Shown here one piece after another: positions 63,386 through 64,000 of a stretch of DNA of 64,000 nt. The position numbers and the translations under genes were made by a program. Position 1 is the stretch's first letter. Every line of letters begins with the position of its first letter. The notes beneath the pieces were generated by a model. The model saw nothing but the letters and a program-made list of their open reading frames with translations. It ran no database searches and was not told the DNA's origin. The DNA is from Temnopleurus reevesii (taxonomy: Eukaryota > Echinodermata > Echinoidea > Temnopleuroida > Temnopleuridae): the NCBI GenBank assembly GCA_036244855.1, contig BQKZ01001517.1, forward strand, positions 1 to 64,000. Reading direction: 5' to 3'.

Positions 63386-64000
63386 TCTAGCCAGAACCTT
63401 TGCGAATCTGCACCTCAAAAGTCCCATTTGCCTCAATTTCAATGCTTTGACCAAGGAAAAAACTTATTTTTAAAAATACAAATCAGTGGTTTTGGGAACG
63501 TGCGAATCTTGGAAGTTGGTAAAAAAAATATAGTATACCACCTTTCTCTCCACTCATTATGTTCAGCTGTATACATTCTACATGTGCATCTTGCTAATAA
63601 AGATGTTAGCTCATGTGATGGTTGTCACAAGCACAATATCATTTTGAAGAAGTCTTCAAAACTTTGTCAGCTCCAGAATAATCTTGTATTGATTAAATGC
63701 AAAAATATCAGACACACAAATGAAAAACAGTTTAGGCCTAATCAGACAAAAGATAAGAAAGTTATGAATATTTTAATGATATTACTCAGAATTGATTTTT
63801 CATGCAAATACGCAACTGTTGGTCACATGAATCTGCACCCATATACATCACTAAACAGTTTGGAGTTATTTTGGCATTAAAGGGATGAAAAGAATGGGGT
63901 TTTAAAACAATAAAATGAAATAAAAATCTTGCATAGAATTGCATTACATTGCCACTTTGCATGAAAAATCGCTATTTAGTATATCCTTGAAATATTAATA
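63386..64000. other. Window end, no recognised gene
   Basis: A 150-codon open frame at 63428-63880 is present but is compositionally AT-driven, rich in Lys, Asn, Ile and Leu, and matches no family I know. Confidence 0.45.

Larger units (their letters stand above)
10080..64000 (+). other. AGAP first intron (open-ended)
   Basis: From donor GTAAGTGG at 10080 onward I find no plus-strand exon carrying the expected continuation (a VNSQEWTL-like segment, then a G1 loop GxxxxGKS). The intron thus seems to run past the window end, at least 53.9 kb. Vertebrate AGAP1 also has a very long first intron, so this fits the family. The intron contains nearly all the repeats listed below and a candidate alternative first exon at 51214. 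Confidence 0.6.

Noticed and set aside
63428..63880. 150-codon open frame, longest in the window
   Set aside because: AT-driven residue content, no splice or family evidence; a frame this long can occur by chance in 64 kb.

Overview
The window reads as AT-rich animal nuclear DNA, about one third G+C, with two recognisable genes and very long non-coding stretches. Spliced exons, marine-invertebrate-type repeats, many TACATGTA and TAGGCCTA words, and fold-back and MITE-like elements point to a marine invertebrate. An echinoderm such as a sea urchin is my best guess, but that is inference. I see no bacterial-style operons, no CRISPR array, no rRNA and no convincing tRNA.

Layout. Positions 1-5930 lie downstream of the first gene. 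They hold two pogo/Tigger-like TA-flanked elements, a 27-bp tandem array and a pyrimidine-only minisatellite. Positions 5931 to about 9660 on the minus strand carry an ABRACL (Costars family) gene: a last coding exon, a first coding exon, and a non-coding 5' exon. The first coding exon appears twice, on either side of a single N. About 250 bp beyond the ABRACL 5' end, in head-to-head orientation, the first coding exon of an AGAP-family gene (ArfGAP with GTPase, ankyrin and PH domains; centaurin-gamma) starts at 9905 on the plus strand. Its strong phase-1 donor is at 10080. I find no second AGAP exon, so the rest of the window is probably its very long first intron, at least 53.9 kb.

Inside that intron are an interstitial telomere-repeat block framed by a 20-bp inverted repeat, several MITEs with perfect terminal inverted repeats, a 0.58-kb fold-back element, a three-copy dispersed repeat family and a decayed LINE 3' end. 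A sequence at 34178 has the exact form of a recursive-splicing ratchet point. An exon-like open frame at 51214-51403 ends in the same splice phase as AGAP exon 1 and is a candidate alternative first exon.

Assembly caution. All three Ns (8362, 11120, 30113) sit next to duplicated flanking sequence. The simplest reading is that two haplotypes were joined end to end at these points without merging, so the doubled ABRACL exon and two other doublings may not exist in a single chromosome. Together the two genes form a divergent pair: a small cytosolic actin-linked protein and a large Arf/GTPase regulator sharing a compact promoter region with ETS-, AP-1- and YY1-like sites.
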